Below the pieces are notes generated by a model, which made no database searches, was not told where the DNA came from, and saw only the letters and a list, made by a program, of their open reading frames with translations. 7,533 bases of DNA, taken from the NCBI GenBank assembly GCA_003562605.1, contig PWUG01000224.1:1-7533 (forward strand). Direction: 5' to 3'. Source of the stretch: Syntrophomonadaceae bacterium (lineage in GTDB: Bacteria; Bacillota_D; Dethiobacteria; DTU022). The position numbers and the translations under genes are program-made. This document shows positions 1 to 5,808 of this stretch, in pieces (the stretch's first letter is position 1; each line of letters opens with the position of its first letter).

Positions 1-683
1 ATATGGCTTCACTGCAGTCAATTAGGGATTTTGCCGAGGAATTTACAGCCAAATTTAATCAACTTGATGTACTGATAAATAACGCCGGGGTTTTCTGTGA
101 CGGGTATGAAAAAACAGAAGACGGTTTTGAAATGACGATGGGCGTAAATTATTTAGGGTCTTTTTTGTTGACAAGGCTTCTTTTACCAGTAATAAAAGAG
201 ACTCCTGAAGCACGAATAATCAATATCAGCTCGAAAGCGGCATTTTATGCCAGGCTAAAGGCAGATGAAAATATATTTACCGATAAAAAATCCGGTTTCC
301 GGGCTTACTCTAAATCAAAGCTGGCTCAATTGCTATTTAATATTGAGCTGGCCGGGGAGCTAAAGCGCACTGATATAAGTGCCAATGCTGCCTACCCCGG
401 CAGGGTTGCGACAAAGATATGGCAGGGCAGCAGTCTGCTGATGAAGATTGTGGAGCCGCTGATGATGAGAAATAGTATCAGCGCTAAAGAGGGGGCAGAA
501 ACAGGGCTCTACCTGGCTATGTCCCCCGATCTGGAAGGCTCAAGCGGTTACTTGTTCCATGGAGAAGACATATTGGATTACAATAAAACCTGTTTTAATA
601 AAAAACTGCGCAAAGAATTGATCAAATTGAGCTTTGATGCAGTTGGATTGCGGGATGACCGTCTATTTGGGACATATTATTAA
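1..683 (+). CDS. Short-chain dehydrogenase/reductase, 5'-truncated by window edge
   Basis: This is the C-terminal 226 residues of an NAD(P)-dependent oxidoreductase of the short-chain dehydrogenase (SDR) family, nearest in style to the retinol dehydrogenase/WW-domain oxidoreductase-like group. Counting from the in-frame Met at base 3, it shows NNAG at 26-29, the structural Asn in VNYLG (N49), the catalytic Ser in NISS (S76/S77) and the YSKSK active site (Y102, K106). The longer spacing between Ser and Tyr is typical of the retinol-dehydrogenase-like group. The N-terminal TGxxxGIG cofactor loop is absent. Bases 1-2 (AT) fit the end of an Asp codon giving D-M-A-S-L, matching the usual DLASL segment, so the Met at base 3 is internal and about 60 residues lie outside the window. 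The stop is TAA at 681-683. The substrate cannot be read from the sequence. Confidence 0.92.
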   Translation, partial: MASLQSIRDFAEEFTAKFNQLDVLINNAGVFCDGYEKTEDGFEMTMGVNYLGSFLLTRLLLPVIKETPEARIINISSKAAFYARLKADENIFTDKKSGFRAYSKSKLAQLLFNIELAGELKRTDISANAAYPGRVATKIWQGSSLLMKIVEPLMMRNSISAKEGAETGLYLAMSPDLEGSSGYLFHGEDILDYNKTCFNKKLRKELIKLSFDAVGLRDDRLFGTYY

Positions 684-688
684 CTTCA

Positions 689-702
689 GGTAATGTATTA
701 CC
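689..702. repeat. Inverted repeat GGTAAT-GT-ATTACC
   Basis: This is a perfect 6-base inverted repeat with a 2-base centre, starting six bases after the SDR stop codon. The short stem and lack of a following T run argue against a good Rho-independent terminator. It could be a weak 3' hairpin or a protein-binding dyad. The related octamer ATTACCGG occurs at 697-704 and again at 880-887. Confidence 0.4.
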
Positions 703-848
703 GGTGTGCCGTTTGACTATACCCAGGGAAATGATGAGCTTCGGGGCAGTGATACAAGTTTAATAATTAGAGAGCACACAAATCTCCGTTCCAGTAAATC
801 TGCCGGTTTTCTGAAGCAGGAGGCTATCTGTACTTTGCAGAAACTATC

Positions 849-864
849 TGAGAACTTGTTCTCA
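849..864. promoter_or_regulatory. Perfect interrupted palindrome TGAGAAC-TT-GTTCTCA, candidate operator
   Basis: Seven-base arms pair perfectly around a 2-base centre, about 95 bases upstream of the HAD start. It contains GAAC and GTTC half-sites as in the Gram-positive LexA (DinR) box, but these are 2 bases apart rather than the 4 in that consensus, so I do not assign it to LexA. A dimeric repressor site is one reading and a small RNA hairpin another. Confidence 0.4.
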
Positions 865-915
865 TTATTGTGTTATCAAATTACCGGAAGACTAAAAGAA
901 ACACCGGAATTCTCT

Positions 916-934
916 TCCTTAAATATAGTAAGGA
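916..934. repeat. Inverted repeat TCCTTA / TAAGGA with 7-base loop
   Basis: Six-base perfect arms (916-921 and 929-934) surround a 7-base AT-rich loop, ending 13 bases before the AAAGGA ribosome binding site of the HAD gene. As RNA it would be a small, weak hairpin in the leader; as DNA it could be an operator. Confidence 0.35.
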
Positions 935-958
935 TTGATCTTTGTTGAAAGGATAACT

Positions 959-1588
959 ATGCTTAAAGCTGTAATTTTCGATTTCGACGGAACCCTTGCC
1001 GATACCGGCCACATTTTGTATAAAGTGTACGACCGGCTTTCCGTAAAGCATAATTTGCCACCTATCCCTCATGATAAAATGGACGAAATCAGATCTATGC
1101 CCATCAGGGCAAGGTTTAAAAAAGCAGGAGTTCCTTTGTTCAAACTTCCCCAACTACTCCGGGAGACTTTGCAGATATACACAGAATTTATTGGGTCGGC
1201 CGAACCATTTCCTGGTATAGAGGATCTGGTTCGGAGTTTAAAAGCCCAGGGTCTTATATTGAGTATTATCTCTTCAAATACTGTTAAGAACATCAATAGT
1301 TTTTTAGAAAGCCATCAACTGGATCTATTTGACCACATCCGCTCTACCTCAAGCCTGTTCGGCAAACACCGCACTATCAACCAGGCTCTCAGGGAACTCT
1401 GCATTACAGGCGATGAAGCTGTTTATGTGGGCGATGAATTGCGCGATATTACAGCCTGTAGAAAGGTCCCCATCAGGATTATCGCCGTTTCGTGGGGCTA
1501 TGATCACCTTTCATTGCTTCAGGAAGGGAAGCCTGATTATTTGGTTCGCACCCCGTCAGAAATCACGCGCCTCTTGACCGAATTGTAA
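959..1588 (+). CDS. HAD-superfamily hydrolase (phosphoglycolate phosphatase-like, subfamily IA)
   Basis: This is a 209-residue haloacid dehalogenase-superfamily enzyme, probably a cytoplasmic Mg2+-dependent phosphatase of small metabolites. All four HAD motifs are present: motif I DFDGTLADT with nucleophile D8 and acid/base D10; motif II SSN with S106; motif III Lys K136 in FGKHRT; motif IV GDELRD with D159 and D163 for metal. Residues about 15-85 between motif I and the core form a helical cap (C1 type), which places it in subfamily IA with phosphoglycolate phosphatase and beta-phosphoglucomutase-like enzymes. I chose the ATG at 959 because AAAGGA (948-953) lies 5 bases upstream and motif I then starts in the usual place; an in-frame TTG at 935 would add eight residues unlike the family. 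Substrate is not determinable. It may be read through from the SDR gene or have its own promoter. Confidence 0.93.
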   Translation: MLKAVIFDFDGTLADTGHILYKVYDRLSVKHNLPPIPHDKMDEIRSMPIRARFKKAGVPLFKLPQLLRETLQIYTEFIGSAEPFPGIEDLVRSLKAQGLILSIISSNTVKNINSFLESHQLDLFDHIRSTSSLFGKHRTINQALRELCITGDEAVYVGDELRDITACRKVPIRIIAVSWGYDHLSLLQEGKPDYLVRTPSEITRLLTEL

Positions 1589-1695
1589 ACATTTCCACCC
1601 ACTCCATATAAACATCCCCCTCCCTCCGAATTTTAGCCGGAAAGCGCAAATTTATCAAAAAAAATATTGGTTCCGTTATGGGCCAGAGCGGAGGT
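1589..1695. other. Short intergenic gap after HAD gene, no strong signal
   Basis: This stretch has a C-rich patch just after the HAD stop (about 1607-1627) and an A8 run near 1659-1666. I see no convincing terminator hairpin: TCCG/CGGA at 1626-1642 gives only four pairs and no T run follows. Confidence 0.45.
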
Positions 1696-1724
1696 TTGTA
1701 AAATGCAACTGGTTGTAATATAAT
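1696..1724 (+). promoter_or_regulatory. Sigma-A-like promoter of the arsR-ABC operon
   Basis: A perfect -10 box TATAAT (1719-1724) is preceded at exactly 17 bases by TTGTAA (1696-1701), which matches the TTGACA -35 consensus at four of six positions. Transcription would start near 1731, giving a leader of about 34 bases before the ATG at 1765. The palindrome at 1726-1747 sits over the expected start point, so a bound dimer there would block initiation. Confidence 0.72.
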
Positions 1725-1725
1725 C

Positions 1726-1747
1726 TAATTAAGTAAATACTAAATTA
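1726..1747. promoter_or_regulatory. Imperfect palindrome, candidate ArsR operator
   Basis: This 22-base imperfect palindrome has arms TAATTAAGTA and TACTAAATTA around a 2-base AA centre; 18 of 22 positions are symmetric. It begins two bases after the -10 box and covers the predicted transcription start. ArsR/SmtB regulators are dimers that bind such 12-2-12-like dyads next to their own promoters, and the adjacent gene encodes one, so autoregulation is the natural reading. The region is AT-rich, which raises the chance background, but the inner AGTA/TACT arms make the symmetry more specific. Confidence 0.6.
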
Positions 1748-1764
1748 AATAAAGGATGCTTGAT

Positions 1765-2250
1765 ATGGTTACTTCGGGAAATGAAAGTTTTGTCAAACTC
1801 TTAAGAGCCATGGGCGACGAGGCACGTTTAAAAATCATAGAACTGCTGCTGGGAAATGATCTTTGCGTGGGAGCGCTGGCCCGTATTTTAAATATTTCCA
1901 AGCCGGCGGTTTCGCAGCATTTAAAAGTGCTCCGGGAGGTGGGATTGGTTAAAGGTGAAAAACGTGGATACTGGACCCATTATCAAGTGCAGAAGGAAGT
2001 GCTCCAAAAAACTGCTTGTGGTTTGCAGGATTTGGTCAACTCCACCGGCAAAGAAGCATATTTTTGCCTGCGGAATAGTGAAGATAAAATAAGCCTGGAA
2101 AGAGAAGGGAGGGTTCCGGAAGTGTGTGAAAACTGCTGTGAAAAGCCGGATAAGTTGAAAATTAAGCCTGAGAAATGTACTCCTGAACAGATTAATGAGT
2201 GTCATGGCGATGCAAAAGATCATTCCTGCGAATGCAGTAACGAAGAATAG
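1765..2250 (+). CDS. ArsR/SmtB-family repressor with Cys-rich C-terminal tail
   Basis: This 161-residue protein is a metal- or thiol-sensing transcriptional repressor. Residues about 9-95 form an ArsR-type winged helix: the MGDEARLKIIELL helix, recognition helix SKPAVSQHLKVLREVGLV (45-62) and wing GEKRGYWTHYQV (64-75). C34 sits where the first Cys of the classical ELCVC metal site lies, but the second Cys is Gly (G36). Residues 121-157 form a tail with seven Cys (121, 124, 125, 138, 146, 155, 157) and His 147 and 153, including CENCC, CTPEQINECHG and CEC. The ATG at 1765 is preferred because AAAGGA (1751-1756) lies 8 bases upstream; the in-frame ATG at 1756 overlaps that site. It leads an operon with an ABC exporter 23 bases downstream and is probably autoregulated through the 1726-1747 palindrome. 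The inducer is unknown. Confidence 0.92.
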   Translation: MVTSGNESFVKLLRAMGDEARLKIIELLLGNDLCVGALARILNISKPAVSQHLKVLREVGLVKGEKRGYWTHYQVQKEVLQKTACGLQDLVNSTGKEAYFCLRNSEDKISLEREGRVPEVCENCCEKPDKLKIKPEKCTPEQINECHGDAKDHSCECSNEE

Positions 2251-2273
2251 TTTGACTGAGGTGAATTTGTGAG

Positions 2274-3236
2274 TTGATTATAATCGAAGCGGAAAATCTA
2301 AAGAAAAACTATAATGGATTTACTGCTGTAAACGGTGTCAGCTTTCATATTAACCAGGGTGAAATCTTCGGTTTTTTAGGACCGAATGGTGCCGGTAAAA
2401 CCACGACTATTAACATGCTTACCGGACTGGCCCGGATAACCGGAGGCAGGGTTAAACTGCTGGGTGATGATTATACACGCAATGCCAGGAAAGCCCAGGC
2501 GATGATGGGAATAGTCCCCGACGAAAGCAATCTTTATGAAGAGTTGAGCGGCCGGGATAACCTCATATTTTGCGGAGCGCTTTATGGTATGCAGAAAAGC
2601 CTGCGCGAAGAGAGGGCTGACCAGCTTTTGAAGCAGTTTGACCTGGTTGACGCTGCAGGGAAGCCTTTCAAGGCCTTCTCCAAGGGCATGAAAAGAAAGC
2701 TGACCATAGCTGCAGGAATTATTCATCAACCGGAGATATTGTTTTTAGATGAGCCGACCACCGGTATTGATGTGGCCAGCGCCAGGCAGATCCGAAACCT
2801 GATTGTTGATTTAAACCGCAGGGGTACAACTATTTTCCTGACCACCCACTATATCGAAGAGGCGGAAAGGCTCTGCGGACGCTTGGCATTTATCGTCCGG
2901 GGTAAAATCGTCCGTGAAGGCAATGTGGAAGAACTTATGACTGAAGCCCAGGGGGAAAACACTGTCCATTTTAGCCTGGGAGGGGATTTTTCCTGTATCG
3001 AAGGTGATTTTAAAGCCCGGTTCCCGGATTATGGTATAAAGATGATTGACAACAGCGGAGTAAGTATTAAATCAGCTCATTCTTTTACCCTATTGCCACT
3101 GGTCAGTTTTTTTGAAGAGCGAGGCTTTCCGGTCTATGAAGCCAGGATTGTCCGGCCCTCTCTGGAAGAGGTTTTTGTAAAAGTAACCGGCATCGAGATA
3201 AAAAAGATGCAAAGCCAAAAAGAGGGTAGCCAATGA
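2274..3236 (+). CDS. ABC transporter ATPase, DrrA/NatA-like exporter type
   Basis: This 320-residue cytoplasmic ATPase powers an ABC-2 type exporter. It has Walker A GPNGAGKTT (36-44), signature FSKGMKRKL (134-142; SKGMK in place of SGGMK), Walker B ILFLDE (154-159, catalytic E159), D-loop near G163-D165 and H-loop H191. The Q-loop position reads GIVPDESNLY (79-88), with Asp 83 where Gln is usual. Residues about 225-320 form the C-terminal extension common in DrrA-type subunits (DUF4162-like), ending in the EARIVRPSLEEVFVKVTG stretch typical of the subfamily. The start is TTG at 2274: GAGGTG (2258-2263) lies 10 bases upstream and the nearby GTG at 2269 leads straight to a stop. It lies 23 bases after the ArsR gene, and its stop overlaps the permease start as ATGA (3233-3236), so the two subunits are likely translationally coupled. 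The exported substrate could be a drug, lipid or peptide and cannot be told from sequence. Confidence 0.94.
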   Translation: MIIIEAENLKKNYNGFTAVNGVSFHINQGEIFGFLGPNGAGKTTTINMLTGLARITGGRVKLLGDDYTRNARKAQAMMGIVPDESNLYEELSGRDNLIFCGALYGMQKSLREERADQLLKQFDLVDAAGKPFKAFSKGMKRKLTIAAGIIHQPEILFLDEPTTGIDVASARQIRNLIVDLNRRGTTIFLTTHYIEEAERLCGRLAFIVRGKIVREGNVEELMTEAQGENTVHFSLGGDFSCIEGDFKARFPDYGIKMIDNSGVSIKSAHSFTLLPLVSFFEERGFPVYEARIVRPSLEEVFVKVTGIEIKKMQSQKEGSQ

Positions 3237-3967
3237 AAGCATGGATTGCTTTTGCCAGTATTTTGATCAAAGATATGCGCAGTTATTATTTAAAACCGCC
3301 CAATATCAGTTGGGGGTTGATTTTCCCGATTGCCTGGACGCTGATGTTTTTTATCCGATCCCCCGATGCATTCGAGGTGCGTGAGCTGTTGCCGGGAGTT
3401 GTTTCGCTGTCGATCTTATTCGGGACTACTTCAATGCTGGCCGTAACGATAACATTCGAGAGGAAAAGCCGTTCTTTCGAACGTTTGCTGCTGGCCCCAA
3501 TCAGCCTTAATCTTTTAATGCTGGCTAAAACTTCAGGGGCAATAATCTTTGGAGTAATTAATGCTTTTATCCCGTTTATTTTTGCAAGCTTTATGACTGA
3601 CCTGTCAGGGATCAATTGGTTAATGGCCCTGGGCAGTGTAATATTTATCTCCATAACCTCTACTTTCCTGGGCCTGTTCATTGCTGTTTCCGTAAGCCAG
3701 GTTTTCGAAGCGCAGACCTTTTCAAACTTTTTTCGCTTTCCCATGATCTTTCTCTGCGGGCTTTTCATCCCGGTGCATGAGCTCCCGAATTTCCTGCAGC
3801 CAATCTCCTTTGCCCTGCCCCTTACATATGGCGCTGACCTTTTGAAAACTGCTGTTAACAATAACGGTTTATTTTCAATTCCTTTGAGCTTTCTTGCTCT
3901 GATTGTTTTTAGCGTATTCCTTTTTGCCTACAGTATTTATAATGTAAACCGGAAATGGATTTCCTGA
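3233..3967 (+). CDS. ABC-2 type transporter permease
   Basis: This 244-residue integral membrane protein is the channel partner of the preceding ATPase, as expected for ABC-2 (DrrB/NodJ-like) exporters that work as a dimer of each subunit. Six hydrophobic segments can be seen, roughly at 25-42, 54-75, 101-121, 129-154, 164-181 and 214-237. Between segments two and three lies the cytoplasmic FERKSRSFERLLLAPIS (75-91), the coupling-type motif of this family, and after segment five comes GLFIPVHELPNFLQPISFALPLTYGADLLK (176-205), also characteristic. Length is normal. The ATG at 3233 overlaps the ATPase stop and has GAGGG (3222-3226) 6 bases upstream. No second permease follows, so a homodimer is likely. 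No clear terminator is seen after the stop. Confidence 0.93.
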   Translation: MKAWIAFASILIKDMRSYYLKPPNISWGLIFPIAWTLMFFIRSPDAFEVRELLPGVVSLSILFGTTSMLAVTITFERKSRSFERLLLAPISLNLLMLAKTSGAIIFGVINAFIPFIFASFMTDLSGINWLMALGSVIFISITSTFLGLFIAVSVSQVFEAQTFSNFFRFPMIFLCGLFIPVHELPNFLQPISFALPLTYGADLLKTAVNNNGLFSIPLSFLALIVFSVFLFAYSIYNVNRKWIS

Positions 3968-4135
3968 GGAACTATTAAACCGTTAATTTTGTAGCCTCTA
4001 AAAGCCACATCAGGGGGTAGCCGGTTTTATCATCCTGGCGGGTTTGTTGATTTAATGGAAAAAGGGCTGTAAAATTAGAGAAATATATATATTTGCATTT
4101 TCTGCAAGATTAATGATAAAGAAGGTAAAGCTCTC
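3968..4135. other. Intergenic region between permease and ATPase genes
   Basis: These 168 bases hold a promoter candidate (4047-4075), an AT palindrome at 4081-4094 and an inverted repeat TTGCA/TGCAA at 4093-4107. A 6-base pairing AAACCG (3977-3982) with CGGTTT (4022-4027) encloses about 40 bases with two copies of GTAGCC, but there is no T run directly after a strong stem, so I do not call a terminator. The AAAGCCAC and TAGCCGG pieces faintly recall the 3' half of a cyclic-di-GMP-I riboswitch, but the 5' half is missing. Confidence 0.5.
4047..4075 (+). promoter_or_regulatory. Candidate sigma-A-like promoter of the AAA+ ATPase gene
   Basis: TTGATT (4047-4052, four of six matches to TTGACA) and TAAAAT (4070-4075, five of six matches to TATAAT) are separated by exactly 17 bases. 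Transcription would begin near 4082, giving a leader of about 54 bases. The perfect 14-base AT palindrome AAATATATATATTT (4081-4094) lies at the expected start. Confidence 0.5.
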
Positions 4136-5482
4136 ATGCCTGAACTGGAAAATAAGGTTGCCCATGTCTTAAGAGCTTTGAGCTGTTTAACGGTTTACCG
4201 AAAAATTTTAGATGATCCCATTCTGATTAGTTTCAGGGATGTTATGGAACTTACCCTGAAAAAGGAGCCGGCTGCTGTAGGAAAATACTTCAGCCTAATC
4301 GGCATTTTGTTGGACCTTCAAAAGAACTACAGGTTGCCTGGTATTGATATTTTCAAAAATCACCTGCTGGATACAATGCTCAGTGTGGAAAACTCCTTCA
4401 GCCTGGCCTGTGAAAAAGAAGAGTTTAATAATATTGACAATCTAATTATCAGGGCTGCTCAGAATGATTTGAGTTTAATGAAAATCTTATATGATTTCGA
4501 TATCCTGCTGTTGATGGAGTGCCTGGCTCATAAGTACAAAATTGGTGATTTAATGCCGGCCCTGGAGGGTTTGGTGGGCGGCGAAAATTTGAAAAAAGAT
4601 TACCAGAAATATTTCTTTAAAAACAGGGAATGGATTAAAAAGGTTTTATCTCTTTCTGGAGAATGGGGCGAGAATGTTGAGGATCTTCATACCTATTTCA
4701 GGGAAACCGGGAGTGGTGAGTTTGGCCGGTACTGGGCTTTTAAATGGAACAGCAGCAGTCTAAACCATGAACTCGCCGGGGTTGCCAACCCCGATGCTAT
4801 TCGAATTGAAGATCTGGTTGGATATGAAGATCAACAGGAACAAATCATTCGTAATACAAGCCAGTTTGTAAAAGGGTTTACTGCAAATAATATACTGCTT
4901 TACGGTGACAGGGGTACCGGCAAGTCATCGACAATCAAGAGTCTCATTCATATTTTTGGCCACAAAGGATTAAGAATCATAGAGGTTTCGAAACATGATT
5001 TACTGAGCCTGCATGCAATTATTCAAAAAGTTGAAGGCCGGGCCCAGAAATTTATCTTGTTCATAGATGATCTTTCTTTCGAAGATAATGAAACAGAGTA
5101 TAAGGACCTGAAAGCAATTCTCGAGGGAAGTATCGAAAAACCCCCGGACAATGTACTGGTCTATGCAACTTCGAACAGAAGGAACCTGGTCAGGGAGTTT
5201 TTCAGCGATAGGGATATGGACGAGGTCAGCAGCCAGGATACCTACCAGGAGAAGCTGTCCCTGGCGGATCGCTTCGGTATAAAGCTGGTATTTCCCACGC
5301 CTGATAAATGGGAATTCCTGAAAACCGTGGAGGATATTGCCCGAAAAAGCGGTATCACTATGGAAAAGGCAAAGATACACAGTCTGGCCATGGAATGGGT
5401 AATGTGGCACAATTCCCGATCAGGCAGAACTGCAAAACAGTTTGTAAATGACCTCAGGGGAAGATTGGATTTGGAAAGCTAA
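4136..5482 (+). CDS. AAA+ ATPase of the DUF815 family
   Basis: This is a 448-residue protein. The N-terminal half (about 1-200) is Leu-rich and helical with no motif I recognise. Residues about 219-448 match my memory of the DUF815 AAA+ domain: Walker A GDRGTGKS (257-264), IEVSKHDLLSLH after the first strand, Walker B FILFIDDLSF (306-315) with D311/D312, YKDLKAILEGSIEKPPDNVLVYATSNRR with sensor-1 region ATSNRR (344-349), then EKLSLADRFGIKL and the C-terminal SGRTAKQF (429-436) that likely carries the sensor-2 Arg. Length is normal for the family. The ATG at 4136 follows GAAGGT (4121-4126) by 9 bases. The family's role is poorly defined; no substrate or partner can be named. It is alone on its strand, with a candidate promoter at 4047-4075, and ends six bases from the convergent MoaD-like gene. 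Confidence 0.9.
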   Translation: MPELENKVAHVLRALSCLTVYRKILDDPILISFRDVMELTLKKEPAAVGKYFSLIGILLDLQKNYRLPGIDIFKNHLLDTMLSVENSFSLACEKEEFNNIDNLIIRAAQNDLSLMKILYDFDILLLMECLAHKYKIGDLMPALEGLVGGENLKKDYQKYFFKNREWIKKVLSLSGEWGENVEDLHTYFRETGSGEFGRYWAFKWNSSSLNHELAGVANPDAIRIEDLVGYEDQQEQIIRNTSQFVKGFTANNILLYGDRGTGKSSTIKSLIHIFGHKGLRIIEVSKHDLLSLHAIIQKVEGRAQKFILFIDDLSFEDNETEYKDLKAILEGSIEKPPDNVLVYATSNRRNLVREFFSDRDMDEVSSQDTYQEKLSLADRFGIKLVFPTPDKWEFLKTVEDIARKSGITMEKAKIHSLAMEWVMWHNSRSGRTAKQFVNDLRGRLDLES

Positions 5483-5488
5483 GAGTTA

Positions 5489-5788
5489 CTACCCCCCGGC
5501 TGCCGGAGGGAATAGGTTAATTACGTTCCCATTATCTAAAACCGTATCGACTCCCTTCAGCTGCTTGATATTGCGGCCGTTCACAAGCACTACCAGTCCG
5601 ACTATCTTTTCATCTTCCAGAAGCGTTAATTGGCCACCGGCGGTATTAAACTTTTCCGGCATTTTATGCTCCCGGCGCAGGATCTGCAGCAGCTGATTCA
5701 CGTCTGTCCCTTCGGGAACGTCCAGGGTAGCTTCTTTAAAGCCAAGCACCTGCCTTAGAAAAAGATAAGGCTTAACAACAACCTTCAA
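5489..5788 (-). CDS. MoaD/ThiS-like ubiquitin-fold sulfur-carrier protein
   Basis: This 99-residue protein has the MoaD/ThiS beta-grasp pattern: an N-terminal strand (VVVKPYLFLRQVLG), DVPEGTDVNQLLQILRREH as the helix, GLVVLVNGRNIKQLKGVDTVLDNGNVINLFPPAAGG at the end. The terminal Gly98-Gly99 is the hallmark of proteins that are adenylated and thiocarboxylated to carry sulfur, for example to molybdopterin. It is somewhat longer than canonical MoaD (about 80 residues), as is common for copies linked to tungsten/molybdenum aldehyde:ferredoxin oxidoreductases. The start is TTG at 5788: on the minus strand TGGAGGT (5803-5797) lies 8 bases upstream, and the upstream ATG is out of frame. It follows the acyl-CoA ligase by 70 bases on the same strand, with a terminator-like hairpin between. 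It could serve molybdopterin synthesis, an oxidoreductase, or another sulfur-transfer path. Confidence 0.88.
   Translation of the reverse strand: MKVVVKPYLFLRQVLGFKEATLDVPEGTDVNQLLQILRREHKMPEKFNTAGGQLTLLEDEKIVGLVVLVNGRNIKQLKGVDTVLDNGNVINLFPPAAGG
5492..5510. repeat. GC-rich inverted repeat between convergent genes
   Basis: A 19-base near-perfect dyad (arms CCCCCCGGC and GCCGGAGGG around a single T, one mismatch) begins ten bases after the ATPase stop. On the minus strand it also encodes the C-terminal PPAAGG of the MoaD-like protein. No strong T run follows on either strand, so it is not a classical Rho-independent terminator, but a hairpin this GC-rich could still protect or end the convergent transcripts. 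Coding constraint for Pro-Pro-Ala-Ala-Gly-Gly may by itself explain part of the symmetry. Confidence 0.4.
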
Positions 5789-5808
5789 AGGGGTATACCT
5801 CCACCATT

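Larger units (their letters stand above)
684..958. other. Intergenic region without a convincing gene, containing three inverted repeats
   Basis: These 275 bases separate the SDR and HAD genes. A GTG-initiated frame (706-948) runs through most of it, but it has no ribosome binding site, no recognisable domain and overlaps the HAD start signals, so I do not call it a gene. The stretch instead holds three dyads with perfect arms, at 689-702, 849-864 and 916-934, and a 7-base direct repeat CTATCTG at 824-830 and 844-850. A TATAGT at 924-929 could be a -10 box, but no matching -35 is seen. Confidence 0.6.

Noticed and set aside
849..864. LexA/DinR SOS box
   Set aside because: The GAAC and GTTC half-sites are 2 bases apart instead of 4, and the nearby genes are not SOS genes.
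706..948. 80-residue frame starting at GTG between the SDR and HAD genes
   Set aside because: There is no ribosome binding site, no domain and no strand or membrane pattern, and it runs into the HAD leader. The start of it looks like repeat-derived sequence.
935..958. TTG at 935 as the HAD gene start
   Set aside because: The eight extra residues precede the normal first strand, and the ATG at 959 has AAAGGA five bases upstream.
3286..3861. Long minus-strand frame opposite the permease gene
   Set aside because: It is an antisense shadow of a gene with clear ABC-2 permease motifs; its translation shows no domain and lacks a ribosome binding site.
3966..3998. Terminator hairpin after the permease gene (GAGG/CCTC with CTA/TAG)
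   Set aside because: The stem is interrupted by bulges and is followed by TAAAAGCC, not a T run.
3977..4030. Cyclic-di-GMP-I riboswitch
   Set aside because: AAAGCCAC, TAGCCGG and a closing AAACCG/CGGTTT stem recall its 3' half, but the GGCAAA and GAAA-tetraloop 5' half is missing. A covariance-model search would settle it.
5000..5410. Minus-strand frame opposite the AAA+ ATPase
   Set aside because: It lies wholly within a gene with intact Walker and sensor motifs on the plus strand and resembles no known protein.
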